Shown one piece after another: positions 8,818-16,118 of a stretch of 39,774 bases of DNA. Made by a program: the position numbers and the translations under genes. Source of the stretch: JAWXUU01 sp044426085 (GTDB taxonomy: Bacteria; Bacillota; Clostridia; Christensenellales; CAMQZB01); NCBI GenBank assembly GCA_044426085.1, contig JAWXUU010000015.1, forward strand, positions 1-39,774, written 5' to 3'. The notes under the pieces are model-generated. The model was given only the letters and a program-made list of their open reading frames with translations. It was not told the DNA's origin and did not search any database. Each line of letters opens with the position of its first letter. Within the stretch, counting starts at the first letter, position 1.

Positions 8818-8846
8818 ATTATACCCTCATTTACCATTTAACCTAT

Positions 8847-10070
8847 TTATGTTCTATAATCACCGTTTATTTTCACATAATCATATGTGAGATCACAACC
8901 CCAAGCGAGGGCATTTTCTTTACCGTCGTTAAGGTTGATATGGATTATTATTTCTTCTTCCAATAAAACTTCCTTTGCAAATTCTTCAGAAAATTCAATC
9001 CCTGCACCATTTTTGCAAACTTCGATATATCCCTTTTTTGATTCAAAAGAAATATCAACTTTTTCCACGTCTACGTTCGCTTTGGAATATCCGATTGCAC
9101 AAATAACTCTACCCCAGTTTGCATCAGCTCCGAACATAGCTGATTTGAAAAGAGATGAGCAAATAACTGATTTTGCAGAAAGTTTAGCATCTTGCAATGT
9201 CTTTGCATTTGTAACGCTACATTCCAAAAGTTTTGTTGCACCTTCACCATCGCCAACAATTTGCTTGCAAAGTGAAACTGTTGCAGTGTTCAAAACCTTC
9301 ATGAATTTTGCAAAGTTTTCATCATCACAAGTGATTTCCTTGTTGCCCGCCATGCCGTTTGCCAAAATAGAAACCATATCGTTTGTAGATGTGTCGCCAT
9401 CAACACTTAGCATATTGAATGAACTTTGAATGTCTGTACTGAGTGCTTTTTTAAGCATCTCGCTTGAAATTGCACAGTCAGTTGTTATAAACACAAGCAT
9501 TGTTGCCATGTTTGGATGTATCATTCCAGAACCCTTGGCAACACCGCCAATTCTGCACTCTACCCCATCGATTTCAAAGCTTATTGCAACTTCCTTTGCT
9601 TTTGTATCCGTTGTGAGAATACCTTCAGATGCGTCTGCACTTTTGTTATAATCAAGACCGCAAACAAGTTGTTTCATTCCATTTTCAAATGGTTCAAGTT
9701 CTAGTGGCATACCAATGACACCAGTTGATGCAACAATAATATCATCCGCTGGGATGTTAATTTCTTTTGATAGCAAGTCGCAAATACCTTCGGCGATTTC
9801 AACACCGTCTGCATTGCAAGTGTTTGCATTGCCACTGTTGCAGATTATCGCTTGTGCGTATCCATTTTTAAGATGTTTTTTAGTCACAAGAAGGGGTGCA
9901 CCTTTGACTAAGTTTGTTGTGTATACAGAAGCAGAAGTTGCAAGTTTTTCGCTGAAAATTAAAGACAAATCTTTTTTTGTCTTATTCTTGCGAATTCCCG
10001 CATGAATTCCGTTCGCTTTAAATCCAATCGGAAAACACACTCCCCCTTCCTTTATTTTCATTTCTTCCAT
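8847..10070 (-). CDS. argJ: Glutamate N-acetyltransferase (ornithine acetyltransferase)
   Basis: The 407-residue enzyme moves the acetyl group from N-acetylornithine to glutamate, closing the cyclic arginine pathway so that argE and, if bifunctional, argA are not needed. It carries the self-cleavage site KGSGMIHPNMATML (cleavage before the Thr of MAT makes the alpha and beta chains) and the family signatures SGNANTCNA and SVDGDTSTND. The C-terminus ends with LTYDYVKINGDYRT, the normal end. The ATG shares one base with the argC stop. Whether it also uses acetyl-CoA cannot be read from sequence. Confidence 0.94.
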   Translation of the reverse strand: MEEMKIKEGGVCFPIGFKANGIHAGIRKNKTKKDLSLIFSEKLATSASVYTTNLVKGAPLLVTKKHLKNGYAQAIICNSGNANTCNADGVEIAEGICDLLSKEINIPADDIIVASTGVIGMPLELEPFENGMKQLVCGLDYNKSADASEGILTTDTKAKEVAISFEIDGVECRIGGVAKGSGMIHPNMATMLVFITTDCAISSEMLKKALSTDIQSSFNMLSVDGDTSTNDMVSILANGMAGNKEITCDDENFAKFMKVLNTATVSLCKQIVGDGEGATKLLECSVTNAKTLQDAKLSAKSVICSSLFKSAMFGADANWGRVICAIGYSKANVDVEKVDISFESKKGYIEVCKNGAGIEFSEEFAKEVLLEEEIIIHINLNDGKENALAWGCDLTYDYVKINGDYRT

Positions 10071-11002
10071 TATAACTCCAATCCCGTTTTTTTATCTACG
10101 CCAAGCAAAATATTCATCGCTTCAACCGCCGCGCCTGATGCGCCTTTACCTAAGTTATCATATCTTGCAGTGAGAACCATTCTATCATCGTTTCCAACAA
10201 CAGAAATTTCCATAGCATCAAGATTTTTCATTTTATTTGATGAAACAAAACCATTTTCGTCAAGTGTGTCGACAAATTTGATTATTTCACCATTATATTT
10301 ATTTTTGTATATTTCTTTGATTTCTTCTAGCGTTGCACCGCAAACATCCTTTTTTGAAATTGGAACAGTAACAAGCATGCCACTGTAAAAATCAGCTACG
10401 ATAGGGACAAAAATCGGTGGATTTTCAAGACCGGTCACGTAAGCCATTTCAGCAAGGTGTTTATGCGTTTGTGATATGCCATACATTTGTGGTGCAGAAA
10501 ATTTATCCGCTCTGTCTTCATCTTCAAACTGAGCAATCATTCCTTTTCCACCACCAGAATAGCCTGTTATTGAATGGCAAGAAAGGATTGCATCCTTTTT
10601 TATCAACCCCGCTTGAATAAGCGGATAAACAAGTGATATAAAGCCACTTGCATGACAGCCCGGAACAGCAATACGCTTTGAATTTTTGATTTTTTCAGCG
10701 TGACTATTTGAAAGTTCTGCAAGTCCGTATGCCCAATCAACATTTGTTCTGTGAGCTGTTGATGCATCGATTATTGCTGTGTTATCGTTTTCAACCATAG
10801 AAACCGATTCTCTTGAAGCGTCATCAGGAAGACAAAGGAAAACGACATCAGCGTTGTTGATTGCCGTTTTTCTTGCATTATAATCCTTTCTTTCTTCGTC
10901 AGAAAGCAAAATAAGTTCTAAATCATCCCTACCTTGCAATCTTTCAAATATTCTGAGCCCAGTTGTGCCCGCTTTTCCATCAATAAATACTTTTTTAGAC
11001 AT
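10070..11002 (-). CDS. argC: N-acetyl-gamma-glutamyl-phosphate reductase, short (type 2) form
   Basis: The 310-residue NADPH enzyme reduces N-acetylglutamyl phosphate to the semialdehyde. The N-terminus, VFIDGKAGTTGLRIFERL, and the catalytic segment AVPGCHASGFISLVYPL (active-site Cys) mark it as the type 2 form, about 310 residues. It differs from the roughly 345-residue type 1 form (VGI.GATGY.G.EL) that is usual in Bacillus. The gene follows argG by eight bases with its own AGGAAG site and overlaps argJ by one base. Confidence 0.93.
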   Translation of the reverse strand: MSKKVFIDGKAGTTGLRIFERLQGRDDLELILLSDEERKDYNARKTAINNADVVFLCLPDDASRESVSMVENDNTAIIDASTAHRTNVDWAYGLAELSNSHAEKIKNSKRIAVPGCHASGFISLVYPLIQAGLIKKDAILSCHSITGYSGGGKGMIAQFEDEDRADKFSAPQMYGISQTHKHLAEMAYVTGLENPPIFVPIVADFYSGMLVTVPISKKDVCGATLEEIKEIYKNKYNGEIIKFVDTLDENGFVSSNKMKNLDAMEISVVGNDDRMVLTARYDNLGKGASGAAVEAMNILLGVDKKTGLEL

Positions 11003-11010
11003 TTTGCTTC

Positions 11011-12240
11011 CTATAAAATACCGTTCTTTTCTTTCATGTTTGCAAATACTTTTGTTGATAGACCATAAAGACTGATAAATCCAGCTGAATCTTTTTGATC
11101 GTAAACTTCATCTTGGTCGAATGTTGCCATTTCCAAATCGTATAGTGAATAAGGAGAACAAACACCCGCGTTTGTCATGTTGCCTTTATAAAGTTTCAAC
11201 TTAACATCACCTGTAACAAGTTTTTGAGTTTCTTTTACGAAAGCCAAAATCGCTGTTGTGAGTGGAGTGAACCATTGTGCATTATAAACCATTTGTGCAA
11301 GTTTATGTGCGATGATTTGTTTGTATTGCATAGTTTCTTTATCAAGACAAATTGATTCCAAAACACTGTGTGCTTTATAGATAATTGAACCTCCTGGTGT
11401 TTCATAAACGCCACGGCATTTCATGCCAACAAGTCTGTTTTCCACGATATCAAGAAGACCAATTGCATTTGCACCGCCAACTTCGTTTAGTTTAGTTACG
11501 AGTTCGACGCTGTTCATTTCCACACCGTCGACAGATGTTGGAACACCTTGTTCAAAGTGGATTGTCACATACGTTGGTTTGTCTGGTGCTTGTTCTGGAG
11601 AAACACTCATTTCAAGGAAACCAGGTTTGCTGTATGTTGGTTCGTTCATTGGGTCTTCAAGATCCAAGCCTTCATGTGAAAGATGCCAAATGTTTTTATC
11701 TTTTGAATAGTTTGTTTCACGGTTAATTTTTAGTGGGATGTTGTGAGATTCTGCGTATTCAATTTCTTCTTCACGAGATTTGATATCCCATTCACGCCAA
11801 GGTGCGATGATTGGCATATTAGGAGCAAAAGCTTTGATAGCCATTTCAAAACGAACTTGGTCATTACCCTTACCTGTGCAACCATGACAGATTGCATCAG
11901 CACCTTCAGCAAGTGCAATTTCGGCAATTCTCTTACCAATTGGTGGACGAGCATAAGCTGTGCCCAAAAGATATTCTTCGTATACTGCCCCAGCTTGCAT
12001 GCATGGGAAAACATAATCGTCAAGGAATTCTTTTGTCAAGTCTTCGATATATAATTTAGAAGCGCCAGTCTTCAATGCTTTTTCTTCAAGACCTTCAAGT
12101 TCGCTTGCTTGACCAACGTTTCCTGACACTGCAATAACTTCACAATTATTGTAGTTTTCTTTAAGCCATGGAATAATGATTGATGTGTCAAGTCCGCCAG
12201 AATATGCCAGTACAACTTTTTTAATTTTTGATTTATCCAT
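11011..12240 (-). CDS. argG: Argininosuccinate synthase
   Basis: The protein has 409 residues from the ATG at 12240; an in-frame ATG at 12252 is part of the ribosome-binding site GAGGTG. It condenses citrulline and aspartate with ATP. The PP-loop VLAYSGGLDTSIIIPWL is at residues 8-24, with GCTGKGNDQVRFE near 115 and a conserved YSKDKNIWHLSHEG segment. It is the first gene of the six-gene arginine operon and lies 25-30 bases behind a good promoter. No argH, which would be needed for the last step, is in the window. Confidence 0.95.
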   Translation of the reverse strand: MDKSKIKKVVLAYSGGLDTSIIIPWLKENYNNCEVIAVSGNVGQASELEGLEEKALKTGASKLYIEDLTKEFLDDYVFPCMQAGAVYEEYLLGTAYARPPIGKRIAEIALAEGADAICHGCTGKGNDQVRFEMAIKAFAPNMPIIAPWREWDIKSREEEIEYAESHNIPLKINRETNYSKDKNIWHLSHEGLDLEDPMNEPTYSKPGFLEMSVSPEQAPDKPTYVTIHFEQGVPTSVDGVEMNSVELVTKLNEVGGANAIGLLDIVENRLVGMKCRGVYETPGGSIIYKAHSVLESICLDKETMQYKQIIAHKLAQMVYNAQWFTPLTTAILAFVKETQKLVTGDVKLKLYKGNMTNAGVCSPYSLYDLEMATFDQDEVYDQKDSAGFISLYGLSTKVFANMKEKNGIL

Positions 12241-12272
12241 AATACACCTCATATATTTTCTTTTTCTTTGAT

Positions 12273-12301
12273 ATAATACACTTTTTTTTAAATAATGGCA
12301 A
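12273..12301 (-). promoter_or_regulatory. Promoter of the arginine operon
   Basis: On the minus strand, -35 TTGCCA (12296-12301) and -10 TATTAT (12273-12278) are 17 bases apart, with transcription expected to start near 12266. The leader is only about 26 bases, so there is no room for a T-box or riboswitch. The AT-rich DNA upstream (12302-12470) could hold ArgR boxes, but I could not pick out a convincing pair. Confidence 0.65.
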
Positions 12302-12474
12302 CTGTTTATACGTTATTTTTGTATATTTATTAATTTTTAATTGTAAAATTTTTAAATAATTACTCGTTTTATATATTTAAATGTTGAATTTATTATAATT
12401 TTAAATATATTGGTTAATAAATTAACAAGATATGCGAATAATATACATTTATGCAGTATAATATTTACAGTTAT

Positions 12475-12511
12475 AAAAAACGACCACACTGCAGAATTTG
12501 CAATGTGGTCG
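12475..12511 (-). terminator. Intrinsic terminator after nadE
   Basis: A 13-bp stem (12481-12493 with 12499-12511; GC-rich arm CGACCACA) with one mismatch is followed on the minus strand by T6. It starts 12 bases past the nadE stop. The remaining sequence from here to the arginine promoter is AT-rich and shows no gene. Confidence 0.9.
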
Positions 12512-12522
12512 CATGTATGCTT

Positions 12523-14421
12523 TTATAGGTTTTCAGCTTCTTTAAGCCAAATATCACTGCACGCATCAGATGGCATTCGCAAATCTCCCCTAGGCGAAAG
12601 CGTTACCGAACCAACCTTTGGTCCATCTGGAATACAACTGCGTTTGAACTGTTGCGAGAAAAATCTTCTCACAAAAACGACAAGCCATTTTTTTATTGTT
12701 GCACTGTCGTATTTTCCATCAAACGATTTTGTTGCCACCCTGTATATTTTTTGCGGTGAATATCCAAAACGCAAGAAATAATACAAGAAGAAATCGTGGA
12801 GTTCGTATGGTCCAACAAGTTCTTCTGTCTTTTGGGAAATTTCACCGTCAGTTGGTGGCAAAAGTTCTGGACTCACTGGCGTTGCAAGAACATCTTGCAA
12901 AACAGCCGTCAATTTTTCGCTTGTTCTGGCTTCGTATGCAATCAAGTATCTAACAAGCGTTTTAGGAATCGATGCGTTCACAGCGTACATAGACATATGA
13001 TCGCCGTTATAGGTTGCCCAGCCAAGTGCAAGTTCTGATAGGTCGCCCGTTCCAATAACAAGGCCACCCGTTTTGTTTGCAATATCCATAAGAATTTGAG
13101 TGCGTTCCCTTGCTTGGGAATTTTCATAAGTCACATCAAGGGTTTTTCCATCGTGACCAATATCTTCAAAATGTTGAATGACACTTTTTGTTATATCAAT
13201 TGTTTTCAGTGTAGTGCCGTACGCTTCGGAAAGCATAACTGCATTGTTTTTTGTTCTGTCTGTTGTTCCAAAGCAAGGCATTGTCACGCAAATTATATCT
13301 TTAGTGTCCAGACCAAGTTTTTTATATGCATTTGCAGTCACAACAAGTGCAAGTGCAGAATCTAGTCCACCAGACAGTCCAATAACTGCTGTTTTTGCAT
13401 GCGTATGTTTGATTCTTGTTGCAAGACCTGCTGATTGCAAATTGAGAATTTCATTACATCGATTTTCAAGTTCAGCTTCATTTGAAGGCACGAATGGAGT
13501 TTTAGAAAATTCTCTTTCAAGTTTCGTATCCCCAATTTGCATATCGAAATACACTTTCACAAAATCGCTCTTTTGTTGTTCAAAAGTGGTTGTCCTTCTT
13601 CTTTCGTGACTGATTCTTTCTAAGTCGATATCAGCCGTGATAAATCCCGTTTCAAAAAGTGTTGACTTGGCGAGCACTGCTCCGTTTTCCGCAATGATGT
13701 TATGCCCTGCATAAATCATGTCGGTTGAACTTTCGCCACTGCCTGCATCGGTATAGATATATGCAGAAATCGTCTTTGCTGATTGAGATGCAATCAAGTT
13801 TTTTCTGTATTCCGCTTTGCCGATTATTTCATCGGATGCTGATAGATTTGCAATGACCGTTGCCCCCGCAAGCGCAAGATTGCAAGATGGTGGAATCGTA
13901 ACCCAAACATCCTCACAAATTTCAAGACCCAAAACAAGTTCAGGCAAGTTTGCGCAAGCAAAAAGCAAGTTTGTGCCAACAGGAACTTCTTTACCATTAA
14001 AATTTATATATTCAACCTTTTCACCTTTAGAAAAGTGTCTAGCTTCGTAAAATTCCGAATAATTTGGAATGTTTTGTTTAGGAACAAAACCCAAAACTTC
14101 ACCTTTATATAAAACTGCACCACAGTTATACAGCGATGAATCAATCGCAAGTGGCAATCCAACACATATAATAGAATTCAAATTTTTAGTGCTTTGCAAA
14201 ATTTCAATCAAAGTATTTTTTGCCTCGTCAAGCATTTTCTTTTGCAAGAATAAATCACCGCACGTGTATGCAGTTATGCTAAGCTCGGGAAAAACTATTA
14301 GTCTTGCACCGCTATAAGATGCATTCTTCGCCATTTCTGAAATTTTTTCTCCGTTATATGGGCAATTTGCCACTTTTATTTCGCTTGTCGCACAAGCAAC
14401 TTTGAAAAAGCCGTTTTTCAT
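12523..14421 (-). CDS. nadE: Glutamine-dependent NAD+ synthetase (two-domain)
   Basis: The 632-residue enzyme amidates nicotinate adenine dinucleotide to NAD+, drawing ammonia from glutamine. The N-terminal nitrilase-type amidase has its Glu-Lys-Cys triad visible: E46 (VFPELSI), K115 (FVPKQNIPN) and C169 (GLEICEDVW). The C-terminal synthetase has the PP-loop VIGLSGGLDSALALVV and GTGDLSELALGW. The ATG at 14421 has GGAGGG seven bases upstream; the TTG extension overlaps that site. It is a single-gene unit with its own promoter and terminator. Confidence 0.95.
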   Translation of the reverse strand: MKNGFFKVACATSEIKVANCPYNGEKISEMAKNASYSGARLIVFPELSITAYTCGDLFLQKKMLDEAKNTLIEILQSTKNLNSIICVGLPLAIDSSLYNCGAVLYKGEVLGFVPKQNIPNYSEFYEARHFSKGEKVEYINFNGKEVPVGTNLLFACANLPELVLGLEICEDVWVTIPPSCNLALAGATVIANLSASDEIIGKAEYRKNLIASQSAKTISAYIYTDAGSGESSTDMIYAGHNIIAENGAVLAKSTLFETGFITADIDLERISHERRRTTTFEQQKSDFVKVYFDMQIGDTKLEREFSKTPFVPSNEAELENRCNEILNLQSAGLATRIKHTHAKTAVIGLSGGLDSALALVVTANAYKKLGLDTKDIICVTMPCFGTTDRTKNNAVMLSEAYGTTLKTIDITKSVIQHFEDIGHDGKTLDVTYENSQARERTQILMDIANKTGGLVIGTGDLSELALGWATYNGDHMSMYAVNASIPKTLVRYLIAYEARTSEKLTAVLQDVLATPVSPELLPPTDGEISQKTEELVGPYELHDFFLYYFLRFGYSPQKIYRVATKSFDGKYDSATIKKWLVVFVRRFFSQQFKRSCIPDGPKVGSVTLSPRGDLRMPSDACSDIWLKEAENL

Positions 14422-14450
14422 TGCTCCCTCCAAAACTTTTTATCTTTTTT

Positions 14451-14479
14451 ATTATACAACATTATAACAAAATAATCAA
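14451..14479 (-). promoter_or_regulatory. Promoter of nadE
   Basis: On the minus strand, -35 TTGATT (14474-14479) and -10 TATAAT (14451-14456) are 17 bases apart, about 30 bases from the nadE start. Confidence 0.65.
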
Positions 14480-14554
14480 TGCTTATTTCATTTATTATAT
14501 TTTACATTATTTTATCACAAAACATTATTTTTACAAAACCCTTTATTATCCTTT

Positions 14555-14593
14555 AAAAAATAACATCGAAAACTTTTTATCGTTTTCGATGTT
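14555..14593 (-). terminator. Intrinsic terminator after a minus-strand gene remnant
   Basis: A 12-bp perfect stem (14562-14573 with 14582-14593; arm AACATCGAAAAC) is followed on the minus strand by A then T6. No intact gene runs into it; it sits seven bases past the stop of the short frame at 14600-14725. Confidence 0.75.
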
Positions 14594-14599
14594 TGTGTT

Positions 14600-14725
14600 T
14601 TATAAATTTTCTTCCTTTGCGATTTTCAAAAACTTTTCGCGCAGTGTGTTTTTGAACTTTTCGGGTTCTTTATTGTTCCAAGCGTATTGCTTCTTGGCTC
14701 TACCGACGGAATTGCGACAACACAT
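14600..14725 (-). pseudogene. Probable C-terminal tail of a lost minus-strand gene (41-codon frame)
   Basis: A 41-residue frame starts at an ATG without a good ribosome-binding site and ends directly before a strong terminator. The stretch GRAKKQYAWNNKEPEKFK, followed by a basic amphipathic helix ending KIAKEENL, reads like a real protein end with the codon use of the neighbours. The residues before it look random, being antisense to the next entry. I read it as the 3' end of a gene whose 5' part was deleted. The alternative is a real small protein; the weak start argues against that. Confidence 0.4.
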
Positions 14726-14851
14726 GGGATAACGCTTACTGCCCTTATTGCAGCAGTGTTTGTTTTCGCAGCAGTTATTATCTTCTCTTTTTATAACGAT
14801 AAAGAAGTTACATCGGCTATTGAAAAATGGAGCGAAGAAAACAAGAAATAA
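14687..14851 (+). pseudogene. Probable C-terminal tail of a lost plus-strand membrane-protein gene
   Basis: A frame without an ATG start, reading THGITLTALIAAVFVF and on through one hydrophobic segment to a charged tail EKWSEENKK, stops at 14849-14851. It is followed within ten bases by a good terminator. The hydrophobic helix plus charged tail looks like the end of a polytopic membrane protein, but I do not recognise the family. From about 14690 leftwards the frame no longer looks coding, and it overlaps the minus-strand tail there. The whole 14422-14959 gap holds only these two tails, two terminators and two promoters. Confidence 0.4.
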
Positions 14852-14860
14852 TTCGAAAGG

Positions 14861-14892
14861 AAAAGATGCGATGAGAATTGCATCTTTTTTAT
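14861..14892 (+). terminator. Intrinsic terminator after the plus-strand gene tail
   Basis: A 9-bp stem, AAAAGATGC (14861-14869) pairing with GCATCTTTT (14880-14888), runs into a T tract. It lies directly past the stop at 14851. Confidence 0.8.
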
Positions 14893-14904
14893 TTGGTCTT
14901 TTAC

Positions 14905-14934
14905 TTTACATAACAGCTTTATTTGTGATACAAT
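14905..14934 (+). promoter_or_regulatory. Promoter of rsmH
   Basis: A -35 TTTACA (14905-14910) and a -10 TACAAT (14929-14934) are 18 bases apart, 25 bases before the rsmH start, which has AAAGGGAG upstream. Confidence 0.6.
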
Positions 14935-14959
14935 CTACTTTGATATAAAGGGAGAATTT

Positions 14960-16018
14960 ATGGAAGAAATTAAACAAGCGCACAAGAGAAGAGTTAGATA
15001 TTCAGGCACACATCCAAAAAGATTTAGCGAGAAATACAAAGAACAAAATCCTGAAAAATACGCGAGCGAAGTGGAAAAGATTATTTCAAAAGGCAAGACC
15101 CCTGCGGGAATGCACATTTCAATTTGCGTGAATGAAATTTTGGACTTTTTGCAAATACAACCCGGACAAAAAGGACTTGATGCAACACTTGGATACGGTG
15201 GACACACTAGCAAGATGATTGAAAAACTTGAAGGCAATGGTCATGTTTACGGTCTTGATATCGACCCAATCGAAATTGAAAAGACAACTGAAAGACTTCG
15301 TTGCAACGGTTTTTCTGAAGAGATTTTCACGCCAATTCACACTAATTTTGCAAACATAGACGAAGTTTGCAAAGAATTTGGCGAGTTTGATTTCATGCTT
15401 GCCGACCTTGGAGTTTCCTCTATGCAAATTGATAACCCCGACAGAGGTTTTTCTTTCAAGCGTGAAGGAGCATTAGATTTGCGATTGAACCCTCAAAAGG
15501 GAATTCCCGCATCAGAAATGCTTCAAAAAATAAATTACATGGATTTGAAAGATATTTTGATTGAAAACTCCGACGAGCCATATGCTCACGAGATTGCAAA
15601 ATCAATTATGCGACACAACAAGACTGGTGAATATATCGACACTACTTCAAAACTTAAAGCGGTTGTTGATGAAATTGTTGAAAATGATGACAGCGTTAAA
15701 AAATCTATGAAAAAAGAAATGGCAAAAAAATCCTGCCAACGAACTTTCCAAGCTATCAGAATTGAAGTAAACCATGAATTTGAAGTGTTACATGACTTTT
15801 TGGAAAAGCTTCCGAATGTTTTAAAAAGCGGTGGCAGAGTTGCAATTTTGACTTTCCATTCCGGAGAAGATAGACTTGTTAAAAAGGCATTCAAAGATTA
15901 TATGCGCGCTGGCGTGTTTTCTGATATTGCAAACGATGTTATTCGTCCATCTGCTGAAGAGTGCAGAAAAAATTCTCGCGCAACATCCACAAAGATGCGT
16001 TGGGCAATAAAGGCTTAA
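14960..16018 (+). CDS. rsmH: 16S rRNA m4C1402-type methyltransferase (RsmH family) with an N-terminal extension
   Basis: The 352-residue SAM-dependent enzyme belongs to the RsmH (MraW) family, which N4-methylates C1402 of 16S rRNA. After an extension of about 50 residues containing RRVRYSGTHPKRF, the family begins with GMHISICVNEIL. The SAM-binding segment is GLDATLGYGGHTSKM; ADLGVSSMQIDNPDRGFSF and the C-terminal HSGEDRLVKKAF are hallmark motifs. Normal RsmH starts near 'H.PVLL.E' and sits in the division/cell-wall cluster; here it is a lone gene. Some clostridia carry such an extended second copy, so this may be a paralogue and not the housekeeping enzyme. Confidence 0.85.
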   Translation: MEEIKQAHKRRVRYSGTHPKRFSEKYKEQNPEKYASEVEKIISKGKTPAGMHISICVNEILDFLQIQPGQKGLDATLGYGGHTSKMIEKLEGNGHVYGLDIDPIEIEKTTERLRCNGFSEEIFTPIHTNFANIDEVCKEFGEFDFMLADLGVSSMQIDNPDRGFSFKREGALDLRLNPQKGIPASEMLQKINYMDLKDILIENSDEPYAHEIAKSIMRHNKTGEYIDTTSKLKAVVDEIVENDDSVKKSMKKEMAKKSCQRTFQAIRIEVNHEFEVLHDFLEKLPNVLKSGGRVAILTFHSGEDRLVKKAFKDYMRAGVFSDIANDVIRPSAEECRKNSRATSTKMRWAIKA

Positions 16019-16030
16019 AACAAAAATATT

Positions 16031-16061
16031 AAAAGCTCCCAAATGGGAGCTTTTTTTGATT
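16031..16061. terminator. Terminator after rsmH, possibly also for the GH2 gene
   Basis: A 10-bp stem, AAAAGCTCCC pairing with GGGAGCTTTT around a 4-base loop, is followed by T7 on the plus strand and a short A-rich flank on the other. It sits 12 bases after the rsmH stop. Confidence 0.88.
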
Positions 16062-16077
16062 GGAATATTTGTTTGTT

Positions 16078-16118
16078 ATATCATGTTGTTATTTCTTGAT
16101 ATCATGTTGTTATTTCTT
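16078..16118. repeat. Tandem duplication of a 21-base unit spanning the GH2 stop codon
   Basis: The 20-base segment 16078-16097 recurs exactly at 16099-16118. The inner copy encodes the last residues (EITT) and TGA stop of the GH2 protein on the minus strand. The outer copy repeats this just past the stop and keeps the reading frame. It looks like a recent slippage duplication. Confidence 0.85.

Noticed and set aside
12302..12470. ArgR operator pair or T-box upstream of argG
   Set aside because: AT-rich partial matches exist, but no convincing inverted 18-base box, and the leader of about 26 bases leaves no room for a T-box.
12410..12781. 123-codon plus-strand frame over the nadE terminator
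   Set aside because: It crosses the terminator hairpin and runs antisense into nadE; no start signal and no recognisable family.
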